Shown here: positions 24,641-36,013 of the stretch, in pieces
Layout: each line of letters opens with the position of its first letter
How positions within the stretch are numbered: position 1 is the stretch's first letter
Source of the DNA: Ichthyophthirius multifiliis
Taxonomy: Eukaryota > Ciliophora > Oligohymenophorea > Hymenostomatida
Direction of reading: 5' to 3'
Length of the DNA: 51,318 nt
Assembly: GCF_000220395.1 (NCBI RefSeq)
Contig: NW_004086157.1
Span: forward strand, 1-51,318
The notes under the pieces: model-generated
Databases searched by the model: none
The model's input: the letters and a program-made list of their open reading frames with translations, nothing else
Told to the model about the DNA's origin: nothing
Position numbers and translations under genes: made by a program

Positions 24641-24982
24641 ATGAAAGGAAATACTAATAAATATTTGTATATTCCTAAAAAATATTTTATAATAATCATT
24701 TTCTTATTAATAATTAATTTTATATTTAACATATAACAAACTGTTAATAATATTAATCTAATTAATATTATCATATGAACTAATGTTGAAGTATAAAATA
24801 CTATTTATAGTTCATCCGAATTAGTTTTTTAAAAAAATACATTCAATTTCCTTACAAAATTTAAAAATTTAGATTACTGTAATTATTTAATATTATTATA
24901 AATTATTTATAATTCTTGGAATTAATCTATTAATAAAAGTATTATACTAAAATATAAGCCTCTATTTATTATAAATATTTGA
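24641..24982 (+). CDS. short membrane-anchored protein, possible in-frame TGA or intron
   Basis: From ATG 24641 the frame gives a positively charged N terminus (MKGNTNKYLYIPKK) and then one hydrophobic helix (YFIIIIFLLIINFIF), as in a signal anchor of a type II membrane protein. A TGA stands in frame at 24776-24778. The same frame then continues with coding-like composition (TNVEVQNTIYSSSELVF, KNLDYCNYLILLQIIYNSWN) to TGA 24980-24982. Alternatively an intron GTTAATAAT...TTTATAG (about 24742-24801) skips the TGA and enters another frame reading YYTKIQASIYYKYLRKQIK, which ends at a GTATGT donor. I cannot choose between these. Its ATG is only 26 bp from the divergent ATG of the PAS gene. Confidence 0.4.
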
Positions 24983-25249
24983 GGAAATAAATCAAAGTAT
25001 GTATTTATTAAATTTTATGTTATTTTCATTTACAATTTATATATTTATAATTCTGCTTTTTTATTGTTTTTATTATTTTATAAATAGTAAATTAAAAATT
25101 TTTAATTAAATTTTTAAAAAATAAAAATTTTAAATTAAAATATATATTAATATATATATATTTATGTTTATAAATAATTAAATATAATAATATATTTTAT
25201 TTAAATAAAGCATTAAATAAATACTATTCATATTAAATAAGATATATTT

Positions 25250-26280
25250 TTTATTAATATTTTAAAATATAATAATGGTAGAAAAAAATATTATAATGTT
25301 TAAAAAATAGATAAATATTAAAAAATATATTAATTAAAACAATAATATATTAAATTATCAAATATTGTTATATTAATTTTTTTTTTTTCTCTACATATAT
25401 TTTAAAAATAAAATTTAGTTCATAAATTTTATTTATAAATATAAAGATTTCTAAACTTTTATTTAATAAATATCATTTATTTTATTTATTTTTTAATTAT
25501 AATCTTATAGAATTTACTTTATTTTATATAAAACATAACTTTAATTATATAAATATCTATAATTTTTGTATAATATATTAATTTTATCATCTTATTCTTA
25601 AATGTATTGCTTTTGATAGAATACTTTATTCTTTTTTATTTTATGCTAACAACAAAAATACTTTTATTTGAGTCTTTTTAACTTAATTTTATTATGAATT
25701 AATTTTTAATAAAAAGAATTTTAATTATTTATAGAGGAATCTTAATATAATATTTTTTTTAATTAATTAAAATATTATTTTTGTTTAAGATTTTTGAATT
25801 TCAAAAATAATTTTAGCTTATATTTTTTGAATTAATTATTTATTTTTGATATAAATTTAATATATAAAATATCCTTTCTTCCTTTATTAATTTATATTTT
25901 TTATTTGTTAATTATTATATAATTATTTTTTAACAAATTACTTTTATTTATAAATATATAAAAAAAAACCTTATTAAGTTTTTATTTTATTAGTTTGCTT
26001 ATTTAGCAATTATATCATTTGTTTATATTTATTAATATTAATTTCAGATTACTTTTATAGTCATCTTAAAAATCTGATAAAGAGTTTTCCGGATTTTGTT
26101 AATTTTTTATTTTTTGGAAATAAGTTTTATCTAATATAAAATATATTATTTTTTTTATATATATTTTATTGGTTTTTTCTTTCTTATATAATTTTTTTTA
26201 TTTTAATATCTCATTAATTTAATTTGTAAATTATATTTATTTATAAATATATAATTAATTAAAAAATATTAATTTTAAAA
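25250..26280 (-). CDS. possible hyper-AT-rich gene (weak)
   Basis: Fragments on the minus strand look coding. An exon after the acceptor TTTATATTAG near 26130 reads DKTYFQKIKNQQNPENSLSD and FQDDYKSNLKLIL. Downstream lie a coiled segment (NKYKQMIQLLNKQTNKIK) and a further stretch near 25640-25440 with DYNQKINKINDIYQIK. Frames are not continuous and exon borders are unclear. It could be a rapidly evolving gene or a relic. No family recognised. Confidence 0.25.
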
Positions 26281-26898
26281 TAGTTACAAAGCTTCTTCTT
26301 AATATTAGTATATTAATAAGTAGCTAATTTATAAGTTTTGATTTTATATGAAATAAAGTATTTTGAAACAAAAAAAGAACTAGAATACATAAATATATAA
26401 TTTAATTTTTTTTTATTGAAATTTTCTTAATTTATATATTATTTTAAGATTATAAAAATATCAATGAATAGAAAAGAATTATTGAAGATTATTTTTTCAT
26501 ATAAAATTATAAAGTCTTTTAAATAATAATTTAATCAGTTTTAAAATAAGTTTTTGTTTATTTTAATAAATAAAAATTATTTAATTTATTCATAATATAA
26601 AAAATAATTATAATAAATATTATATCTGTAAATTTTTAATATTATTTATTAATTAAATTTTATTTTCTTAATAGTAAATATGTTTAAATAAAAGTAAAGA
26701 AAAATAAAATTTTTATGTATAAATAAAAAATCATTATCAAGTTTAATACAAATTAAAATATAAATATAATAAATTAATAATTAAAACATTTAAAAACTAA
26801 AATTTGATTTTTATTTATATATTTATATTTTGTTAAATTTTTTAAAAATTTATACAAATAAATAAAATTTTTATAAAATAAAGAAAAAAATAAATAAA

Positions 26899-26933
<35 letters not shown>

Positions 26934-27238
26934 GTTTTATAAATATATTTTTTATATTTATAATATTATATATACATAATTTTACATATATATTTTTTTA
27001 TATTTAATTTACTGTTTTATTTTCAATTTTTTTTTTTTTATATTTATACTTTAAAAATAGCCTTATATATAATAAGATAATTTTATATTAATTATAAATA
27101 ACTTTTTTAAAATAATATGTTATTATACAAAAATAAAAAACACTAAATAAATAAATAAAGATAATAATAAATAATAATATATTGAACAATAATTATATAA
27201 TTTCTAAAAAAATAATATTAATACATGCTTTTAATTAT
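26281..27238. other. AT-rich spacer with TA repeat
   Basis: Includes a TA tract at about 26898-26932. No supported gene or RNA. Confidence 0.5.
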
Positions 27239-28740
27239 TCATTTTTTAGTTTAATTTTTTTATTCTTTCTACAACTCACTATCATAAATTTTTTACCATA
27301 TATCTGCATTATTTTAAATATTAGTTTCTACTTAATCTAATTTCCCATCAGCTAACTCTTTTACCTATATCCAAATAGGCAGAATGAAATTTTTTAAAAA
27401 TCCAATTTCATTTTTTGCTATATTAATATATTTATCTAATCCTAGAAAAAATGCTGTAACAGGCAAATCAAGTTTTTTCTAAATTAACCTTAAATTTATT
27501 CTAATATATATTAATGTATTATTTTTTTACCTGATTACTAAATTCTTTTGATATTTTTAATGACCAATCGTGCGCGATTTTAAATATTCTCGCAGGAGCA
27601 CCTATATCAGCTGCATGTATAAGTATTCCAGATATATTGATTCTGTCCTCTTCAGGAAGTTTTTTTTATTATTAAAATAATATTATATATTATCTTTTAT
27701 TAAGCTTGTTAGATAAAAATGTTTACTCATATCTGTTACTATTATATTTTCTGTTGTAAACTTTTTTATTTTTTTAATGTTTTTTTATCAAAATTCTTAA
27801 ATATATTGCAATTTTTTTATTCTAATATACGAAAAGTAATTGCTATATGATTTTTTTCTTAAGGCTATTTTTTTATAAAATAAATAACATAATTTATTAT
27901 ATTATTTTTATTTTTTTTTTAAAAAAAAAACAGATGAGTTTCCATATTTTTGAAATAAGTCCGATTTTTTATTTGCTTCAAATACATTTGTGAATCCAGA
28001 ATGATCCACATCATGGCATAATGCAGAAAATAGTAATATATACTCTTCAATTTTTTCTAAATAATCGGATATTATGTTTTCTTTTATCATATAATATATG
28101 CCATGTGATACTTTCAATAATTGATATTTTTTTGTGTTTTGTTTTTTTTAAAAAAACCTGTTATGCCATGATCAAAATTATGAAAAGGATTTTTTCTATG
28201 CTCATAATTGTTTCCTATCTGTTTAACAAAATTATAAAATATTTATTATTCAATGTTAAGCCAATCAAACATGCCTGTTTATTAAAACATTGTTTATACA
28301 TACAAATATTTTTTTTCTGTATCTTATATTTATAATATATTAAAATTCCAATCATTTAATTCTAAATATTCCTATTCTGATAATTCAACTTAATTATTAT
28401 CTTTAATTCTTTTTTTTTTAAAAAAAAACAAAAATAAAAAATTATTATTAAGAGTAAAAGTCAATATTTTATATTATATATATATATTAATTCATTTATT
28501 CTTTATAATAAAGTTTTTTTGTTTTTAATTTATTTTTTAATCGTTTTTATAGTTTATTAATTTTGCTTTAATTTTTATAATTTTTTTTTTTTTTTAAATT
28601 TTTATAAGTTTCAACCCATTTTTTTTTTTTTTTTTTACAAAATAAATTTTATTTTTTTACTCATTACTTTACCGAATTATATGAATACTTAATTATTTTT
28701 CAGATGATCTGCCTTCTTTACTACAAAAGCAAAAATTCAT
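27239..28740 (-). CDS. class I 3',5'-cyclic nucleotide phosphodiesterase
   Basis: It hydrolyses cAMP and/or cGMP. Exons on the minus strand give the family signature in order: QIGNNYEHRKNPFHNFDHGI with the first metal-site motif HNxxH; after a 47-bp intron (28157-28111) TVSHGIYYMIKENIISDYLE; then LLFSALCHDVDHSGFTNVFE with the HDxxH metal motif; then NHIAITFRILEQKNC; then SGILIHAADIGAPARIFKIA with the conserved metal Asp; and the C-terminal helices ending KIYDSELQKEQKNQTKK, TGA (TCA 27239-27241). The usual LExHH reads as QEKNH, so the first His of that pair appears to be Asn, though the exon border there is uncertain. The N terminus from ATG 28740 is short and Cys-containing (MNFCFCSKEGRSSEKQ). 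No GAF domain or membrane helix is seen. Substrate preference cannot be read from sequence. Confidence 0.85.
28111..28157 (-). other. 47-bp intron in the phosphodiesterase
   Basis: GTTTTTTT...TTGAAAG, phase 1. Splicing gives DHGI-TVSHGIYYM, as expected for the family. Confidence 0.75.
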
Positions 28741-29363
28741 TTTAATGATATTGCTTTTTAAGTTATTTATTTATATTTTTATTTTTATATATTATTTTTT
28801 TTTCTTAATTTTATTAAATTTGATTTATTAATTGCTTTTTTATTTTGCTTACAAAATAAAATAAATACATAAAAAATAAAATAATTTAAAAACAAAAAAA
28901 AATGAATGTTTGATAAAAATTTAATAATATTAATAAAAAATTAACTTACAAAATAAATAAATTATATTATTATTTTTATTTTAATGTTTATTTAATAAGT
29001 ATTAGTATATTTTATAAATTTAATATAAAAATTTTATTCAAAAAAATAATTAAGAATACTCAAATTCTATAATTCTTATTAAAGTTAATAAATAAAATAT
29101 AATAATATAATATATAAAAATAAAAAAATTATTTTTATAATTAATTTTTATTTTTGATATTTATAAGAAAAATAAATATATTTTGTTTATTTAAAAAAAT
29201 TAATAATAAATTTAAAAAGAAAAAAGAAAAATGTTTAAATATTTTAATTAAAAAAACAAAAAACTTAGAAAATATTAAATATTCTAAAAATAACAAGTAT
29301 TTACAAATATTTTATATATATTTGTTGACTTATTATTAATATATCTATTTAACTTAATGTAAC
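28741..29363. other. AT-rich spacer upstream of the phosphodiesterase and tRNA
   Basis: Short A/T-only reading frames here (for example 29154-29339) run into the tRNA or have no real composition. Nothing else seen. Confidence 0.5.
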
Positions 29364-29436
29364 ACCCGTCTAGCTCAGTCGGTAGAGCGCTAGCCTTTTA
29401 AGCTAGTGGTCAAGGGTTCGAGCCCCTTGGTGGGTG
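29364..29436 (+). tRNA. tRNA-Lys (anticodon UUU)
   Basis: A complete cloverleaf without intron. The acceptor stem ACCCGTC pairs with GGTGGGT (29429-29435). The D arm is GCTC/GAGC, the anticodon stem CTAGC/GCTAG with loop CTTTTAA and TTT at 29397-29399, the T arm AAGGG/CCCTT with TTCGAGC, and the discriminator G at 29436. Internal promoter boxes A (TAGCTCAGTCGG) and B (GGTTCGAGCCC) are intact. It is the only GC-rich island in several kb. The decoded AAA codon is very frequent in this genome. Confidence 0.97.
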
Positions 29437-29438
29437 TA

Positions 29439-29445
29439 TTTTTTT
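29439..29445 (+). terminator. RNA polymerase III T-run terminator
   Basis: Seven T residues two bases after the tRNA 3' end. Confidence 0.7.
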
Positions 29446-30483
29446 AATTATTATTTTATTTGATTACCAAAATATTTAATTAATTTTTTATTTGATTTTA
29501 ATTTAATTTATTTTTATTTGCATATTAATCTATGTTATCATTATAAATCCGCTAATATTTTAATAATTAAATTTTAAAAAAAAAATATTTAATTATTTTT
29601 ATTAACTATTAACACAATAATAGATTAATAATTATGTTTTATACAACATAAATATAATTAATTAAATAATATAAAAATTTATAAATTTATAAAATTAAAT
29701 ATTTGTAAATAAATTTTTTAAAAAATAAAAATTAAAAGAATAAATATTCAGTATTTAAAATTTTATTTTTGAAAATAATATGATTTATATTATTGAGTTT
29801 AAATTGAATATATATATATTTATAAGAATAAAGAGATTTTTAGTTAACTAATAATAAAATAAAATATATATTATACAATATAAATATAAAAAATTAATTA
29901 AATAAAATAAATAACTTTTCTTTTTAATACAATGCATTTTCTAAAAATAAAAAAATAAAAGTTCATTAAATTAAATAAATAAAAAAAAAAAAATTTATTA
30001 ATTAACAATATAATTAAATATTGATTAAAAAATAAATTAGAAGTTAAAAATAAAAAAAAAAATTAAATATAAAATTAAAAATTTATAAATTAAAAAACTT
30101 GTAAAATTATAATATTATTTTATAAATTTATAATTTTGAAAAGTAAAACTTTTTATAATTATTAAATTATAAATATTAAATAATATTAAAAGATGAATAT
30201 ATATATAATAAGTTATATTAAATAAAATGTAAAAGATATTATATTACAAAATATAATAAAATATTTCATATTGTATTTGTAAAAATATTATTTTCTTATA
30301 AAAAAAAATAACAAAATTAATAATTTGAGAATAGAAAATAAAAAAATATATATATAGATGAATTATAAAAATTAATATATATATATATAAATATATATAT
30401 ATATTTATATATTTTTTTATAAAAATTATATTTTTATTTTTATATTTCAAATTATAAAAAAAATCATATATTTTTAAAAATAA
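29446..30483. other. AT-rich spacer
   Basis: Only A/T-dominated sequence with TA-rich patches (about 30375-30410). No supported feature. Confidence 0.5.
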
Positions 30484-31929
30484 ATGTATTTGAACTTTAA
30501 AAAATCAATTCCTTAATAATAAAATAAAATTAATACAAATAATTATTTATATTGTTAAAAAAATAAAAAACATAAAGCTTTCGAACTTTTATTTATTTTT
30601 TAGAAAAAAGCTGTTTTATTAACTAATCACCTTTATGTCCTTAATGTGTTCATGAAGAACATAGTGGTCATTAAGTTAAATTAATAAAAGAAATATCAGA
30701 AATAGCTTATAAGTTTATACAAGATGAGAAATGTAAACCTATAATAAGTTAATATTGGTAGAAATTATAGTAATAATATAATGAAATAAATGGAGAAATA
30801 AGCTAATTAATATATTATCTGTAAGAAACACAGAATTTTTTAAAGTAACATAATTAAGTATTTTTTAATAAACTAAATTCAGTTAAAAATAATTTATGGA
30901 ACAATATATAGGAGAATGCAAAATAAATAATTTATAATTAAGTAAGTGATGAATATGAACTCTTTTAAAAAACAAAGATTATTTTAAAAAATATTAATGT
31001 AATTGATGAACAACCTTAATATAAATAAAATATTTTTAAAGAATAAACTATAGAAAACATTCTTAATGGTTATAAGTAGTTATTTGATAAAATAAAGAAT
31101 ATTAAATAACATTTGAATTAACATTTAACTAAAAATAATATTTCTGATATTTATAATATTCCAGAAATATAAATTATTGAAGGAAATGAAGTTGTTAAAA
31201 TTTTATAAAATGAAAGTGAATGTTAAAAAAGATTTTGTTAAGATGATGAAGATTTCGATATTATTGAAATCAAATAAAATGAGGATTTATAAAAAAAAAA
31301 ATATTTAAATTTTAAAAAAAAAATAACATAATAATAATAATAATAATAATAATATTAATAATAATAATGGAACTATTATCAAGAATTTTTGTGAATAATT
31401 TTATATTAACAAATAATTATTTGGAATTAATTAATAAAAAATTTTGTAGAATAATTTTAATCTATAAAGAGAGAAATATAATACTAATGAAAATGATTCT
31501 AAAAGTTTAAATTTTTTATTAGATAAAAATAAACATTAATTAAAAACAAAATTTAGTTTTTAAAATAATTTATAGGTTACTATTTTATAAGGGAAACTTT
31601 TTTCTGCTATTCTTTAAAAAAAGGATAATGAAAAATTTAATTAGAAAGATCTTAAGTAGTAAATTTTATAAGAAGATTCATTTTCGAATTAATACTATAT
31701 TTTTAGAAATTGGGATTTCGATAATAACTATTATAAAAACATTTCGGAGTTTTTGTTTGAAAATAGTTTAAATAGTTCACATGATTTTAATTTTAATTTG
31801 AAAGATGTTAATTTAAAAAAATATTTAGATGGTTATATTTTAGGTCCTTTTAAAGAGTTAAATGCCATTTATATTTATTAATAAAGTATTGTTGAGAAAT
31901 TAAACGAAGGGTATATTTAGTTGTTTTGA
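30484..31929 (+). CDS. B-box zinc-finger coiled-coil protein
   Basis: From ATG 30484 the N-terminal region has KKHKAFELLF and then a B-box zinc-binding pattern: SCFINQSPLCPQC followed by VHEEHSGHQVKLIKEI, with paired Cys and a final H-x2-H. B-boxes mediate self-association and partner binding, usually with a following coiled coil, as here (YWQKLQQQYNEINGEISQLI). A one-base shift at an A run near 30603 joins the start to the B-box; the alternative is an intron ending ATTTTTTAG there. A second shift occurs at A-rich sequence near 31310-31322, just before an (AAT)n tract. The C-terminal part then reads KNFCEQFYINKQLFGINQQ and YLDGYILGPFKELNAIYIY to TGA 31927-31929. No RING domain is visible upstream, so E3 ligase activity is not implied. 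Confidence 0.7.
31329..31368. repeat. (AAT/TAA)n repeat in the B-box gene
   Basis: Codes poly-Gln (TAA) in the upstream frame and poly-Asn (AAT) in the frame that continues downstream. Confidence 0.8.
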
Positions 31930-32582
31930 AAAAATTATATTTACTATTTACTTTTATTTATGTAGACTGCTTTTTCTAATTATTTTTTTAATTTCAAGAT
32001 CAGAAAACAAGAGGATATAAATCATAACAAAATATATTAAATTTTTATTATACAAAATATAATTTTACAACTATTATTTTTAAAAATAAATAAATAATAA
32101 AATTATATTTTAGTTTAAAATTATATATAAATACTATGATAAATAAAGTAAAAAAATATATAATAGTATATTCTTTTTTATTATAAAATACTTAATTAAT
32201 ATTATTTTATTATATTAATAGTTTTATATATATTTTAAACATATTTTTAATCTATATTTAGTTTTTTTTTCTATATTAATTAATATAATCTAATAATATT
32301 TACAAAATTAAATATTAACAATTAAATATTTTATTAGATTAAAATATATATTTTATTTTATATTTATTTTCATGGATTTAAAAAATTATTAATTTATTAA
32401 TATATTATATTTATTAAACCAAAAAATAATCCAATATAAAAATATTTAAAATATAAAAGACATATAATATATAAAAATAATATTTATTATAATAATTAAA
32501 ATTAAATAATAAATATTTAATTATAATAAATATATAGTCAAATAACTTATAAATAAACTAATAAATTGATAATTATTTTATA
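31930..32582. other. AT-rich spacer
   Basis: No coding composition, RNA or repeat family seen between the B-box gene and the next gene. Confidence 0.5.
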
Positions 32583-33817
32583 ATGGAATCTTTCAAAAAT
32601 TTTATAGTAAAAAAATAATTAGTTATATATAAAAATGAAAAAAGACTTTATAAAAAACGAATCGAAAAAATTTAAAGAAATAATAAACGAAATTAAAAAT
32701 AATTATTAAAATTTAATTTATATTTATTATAAAATCTTTAAATCTTAAAGGAAAAATATTTAAAAAGAACAAACTAAAATAAAAAAATTAAATAATATCA
32801 AATAAATAATAATATCGAAACATATTTAGAAAATCAATTCATTATAGAAATTAAGTATAATAATAAGAATAAGCTTATTGTTTTAAAAACGAATAAATTA
32901 AAATTTTTTGCAAATATAAATAAAAGTATATACTTTTAAGGAAAAAATTGGAATTTGAATCTAATAGATTTATCGAAAAAAATAAAAGATAAAATATTCG
33001 ATTTTAAATTTAAAAATAAGTAAATTATAACCAATAAATGAAAATACTTCATAAACTGAAATAATGTATAGTTTTGAAACAATCAAAAGTTTAATCAAAT
33101 TTTTTTTATATAAATTAATTAAAATGTTTATTATATTAAATTTATTAAAATTAGAGTTTTATAATAAGCCATAGCTTTATTAATTTTTGAAAATAATAAA
33201 ATGAAAACAAACAAAATATTAGAATTAAATGAGGAAAATGGTAAACTTAATTCTCTTTTATAAAATTAATAATTGTAAATATAAATTAATAGAAATAGAT
33301 AAAAAAATTAAAGTTCTTTTTAAAAAAATTTTTAAAGAATTAATTAAATTTATATGTGATATATTTATTTTAAATATATAGTTTAAAGTAAAAAAGGGTT
33401 GTAATAAAATAATATATTGGAGAAAAAAAGTAAATTGCAAAGATAATAATTTTAATCTGTTTAAAGCTAATTTTTAGAATTATAATAATAATGAAGTTAA
33501 TAAAAAATTTTAATGCTCTTTTTATTTTTAATAATTATTTATTTTTTAATGAATATAATTAATATTAGTTCCATTTTTATTTGTATTTGTATTTATATTT
33601 GTAATTATATTTGCAATTGTATTTTTATTTATATTTGTTATATAAATAAATATAATAATAATAGAGAAAGTAAATAATAATATAATTAAAATTAAATTTA
33701 ATATATCAGTTAGTGTTAAATTTGACATTAAATAAAAGCTTTATTATATTCTTTTAATTATTATGGTAATATAAGTACTTAATATTAAAGGATAAAAATT
33801 TAATATAATTATATTGA
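32583..33817 (+). CDS. hypothetical coiled-coil protein with YL-repeat tail
   Basis: Unrecognised. From ATG 32583 (MESFKNFIVKKQLVIYK) one frame continues past ENQFIIEIKYNNKNK and KSIYFQGKNWNLNLIDLSKK to a TGA at 33039-33041. Coding goes on in shifted frames: NENTSQTEIMYSFETIKSLI, NKPQLYQFLKI, KILELNEENGKLNSLLQNQQ, then VKKGCNKIIYWRKKVNCKDN, with one frame ending at TGA 33550-33552. Another frame passes this point into a minisatellite-like stretch coding alternating Tyr and Leu/Gln (YLYLYLYLQLYLQLYFYLYL) and stops at 33815-33817. Repeated shifts at A/T runs are needed, so this may be error-ridden sequence or a decaying gene. Exact end uncertain. Confidence 0.45.
33566..33645. repeat. degenerate TTTRTATTTG minisatellite
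   Basis: Short imperfect units of TATTTGTATTTATATTTGTAATTA type. They code Tyr-Leu/Gln alternation on + and an Asn/Thr-rich run on -. Confidence 0.6.
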
Positions 33818-34524
33818 TTATAAGGCATATCTAATAATAAGAAATTTAAATCTTAAAATATTTTTTTTTTAAAAAAAAAATGAAAAACTTATTAATATAA
33901 ACTTATATTTAAAAATGAAACTTTTTATTTTTATAATATTTAAAAAATAAAACTTACATATAAAAAATTTGATATAATTATTATATATATTAATTGATAA
34001 TATAAATATATATTTTTTATTTTTTTTTAAAATTGTTTTTTTAATATTTTTTTTAATTTTCTTTTTTTAAAAAAATTCAATTAAAAAAAAAAAAAGAATA
34101 TAAATAATTTTCTTTTTTTATTGTTTTTTTTTATATAGTCTTCTAAAAAAAAATAGAAAAAAAATATATACAAGTAATATAAAGTAGTTAGTTAATTAAT
34201 TTAAAATTGCTTAAATTAAATACAAAAGAAAAGAAAAGAAAAGGAAAAAAATATTTTTAAAAAAAAAATTTAAATAATTAAATTAAAAACTATATAAGTT
34301 TAATATATATATATACACTGTTTAAATTAAATTTTTTATATAATAATTTTTTATTTTTTAATATAATCAAAAGTTTTAAAGAAATTAATTTAAATTGTTT
34401 AATTGTTTTTGTAATTTTTAATTTATTTGATAAAAAATATTAAAATAAAAAATAATTAAATTAAATAAAATTTTGATATATAATAACAATATTATTAGTT
34501 TATATATTTATTTTATAATAATTT
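33818..34524. other. AT-rich spacer upstream of the MORN gene
   Basis: Contains homopolymer runs and no credible coding. The promoter of the MORN gene should lie at its right end, but no motif is recognisable. Confidence 0.5.
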
Positions 34525-35861
34525 ATGGGCCAATAATAATGCTTTAAAAACTAATAAATATAAGAATAACAACAATATTAAACTTGTGAAATAATACCTA
34601 TATAAGAAACAAATGATTAATAATATAAAATAATAAACATTGTTGCAAAATAAAATTGTATAAAATTAAATAATAAAATTAAAAAAAATAAAAAAAGAAT
34701 AATTTACAGAATAACACAAAGAAGAAGATTGTATGTAATAAAGTTATGCTGAATTAAAAAGTTAGTATTTTGTTACCAATAATAATTTTGAGACAAAAAG
34801 TAATATTTAAATTACTGAAAATTAACAAATAGAACATTTACCTAATCCATAAAAAGCATAATATACATAATTTGTTTCCTCAAACTAAAACAAAAATATA
34901 ATAGAAACTTTATAAAAATTAGGAGATTTTAATTATAAAGATAATAGATTTTTTTCTCAATAGTTAACAAATTATGATTTAAATTTACCTTTTTTGGGTC
35001 CTTTTATATTTTAAGGGGGATAAATATATATAGGATAATGGAATAACGGGAATAGGCACGGATAAGGAAGATAATATTGGAAAGAGGGTAGTATATATGA
35101 AGGATATTGGGAAAATGGTAAAATAAAGAATATATACTAAAAAAAAAAAAAAAAAGATCAAGCACATGGTTTTGGAAGATTAATTTATTAATCAGGAGAC
35201 GCATATATAGGTTAATGGAAAAACGACTAGTGCGAAGGATTTGGAATTTATTATTTTTTCAATGGAGGAAAATATGAAGGATAATGGATTGGAGATAAAT
35301 ATAATGGAAAAGGAATAGAACATTGGCCTGATGGGTCTTTTTATGAAGGAGATTTCATTAATTAAAATAAATAAGGGAAAGGAGTGTTTAAATGGAATGA
35401 TTAATCGATATATTAAGGGGAATTTTATAATAATTTTATGCATGGATAAGGGAAATATAATTGGCCAGATGGAAAATGTTATGAAGGTTAGTGGGAAAAT
35501 AATAAAATGTAGGGAAAAGGGGTTTTTATATGGAATGATGGAAATAGATATGAAGGAGAATATTATGATGATTTGAAAAATGGATTTGGTGTGTTTTATT
35601 ATTCAAATGGTAAATATATTTTATACATTTTTTATTGCTTTTAAATAGTTATTTATTTTTTCGTTTGTTTAAGGTATGTAATTTATAGGTAATTGGAAAA
35701 ATGGAAAATAACATGGAGAAGGGGTTATTGTAGATAAAAATAAAAAAGAATAAAAAACTAAATGGGATAATGGTGTTTTAATACAATGGTTTATTTATTT
35801 TATAATATATTTTTGATTTTATATTATTAGGGTAAAGTAAGATAATAAAACTAATTGTTGA
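34525..35861 (+). CDS. MORN-repeat protein with N-myristoylation signal
   Basis: MORN repeats bind lipids or act as extended membrane/cytoskeleton linkers; in alveolates they occur in cortical and kinase proteins. ATG 34525 gives MGQQQCFK, a Gly-2 myristoylation consensus with a palmitoylatable Cys. About 70 residues later LGPFIFQGGQIYIGQW begins at least eight tandem MORN units, for example QWNNGNRHGQGRQYW, QAHGFGRLIYQSGDAYIGQW, NGKGIEHWPDGSFYEGDF and MHGQGKYNWPDGKCYEGQW. Four small introns fit in phase: about 34659-34698, 35118-35156 (39 bp), 35610-35673 (64 bp) and 35789-35830 (42 bp). Removing them gives an uninterrupted frame to TGA 35859-35861. No kinase domain is present. Likely role: a membrane-anchored cortical scaffold (inference). 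Confidence 0.85.
35118..35156 (+). other. 39-bp intron between MORN units
   Basis: GTAAAATAAAG...A-run...AAG. Excision gives YEGYWEN-DQAHGFGR with normal MORN spacing. Confidence 0.8.
35610..35673 (+). other. 64-bp intron in the MORN gene
   Basis: GTAAATATA...TTGTTTAAG, phase 1. Confidence 0.8.
35789..35830 (+). other. 42-bp intron in the MORN gene
   Basis: GTTTATTTA...TATTATTAG, phase 2. It completes a TGG codon. Confidence 0.75.
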
Positions 35862-35940
35862 AAAAATAAACGACATATTTTTTTGAAAAATATATATTAA
35901 ATATACGTATATAATAATTTTATATATTTATTTATTTATA

Positions 35941-35974
35941 ATTATATTTATATTTATATTTATATTTATATTTA

Positions 35975-36010
<36 letters not shown>
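35941..36010. repeat. (ATTTAT)n then (TA)n microsatellite
   Basis: Six or seven hexamer units followed by about 15 TA units. Confidence 0.85.

Positions 36011-36013
<3 letters not shown>

Noticed and set aside
29154-29339. Plus-strand ORF just before the tRNA
   Set aside because: With the ciliate code the frame runs into the tRNA gene, and its K/N/I composition is that of random AT-rich DNA.
33546-33728. Minus-strand ORF MSNLTLTDILNLILIILL..., resembling a small membrane protein
   Set aside because: It lies over the YL minisatellite. In the ciliate code the minus frame has no defined end, and the plus strand is the better coding candidate, although I cannot exclude it fully.
35111-35160. 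Frameshift at the A16 run in the MORN gene
   Set aside because: A 39-bp GT...AG intron with matching phase explains it and restores repeat spacing.
35004-35576. Several ORFs on both strands over the MORN gene
   Set aside because: Shadows of the MORN repeats in other frames.
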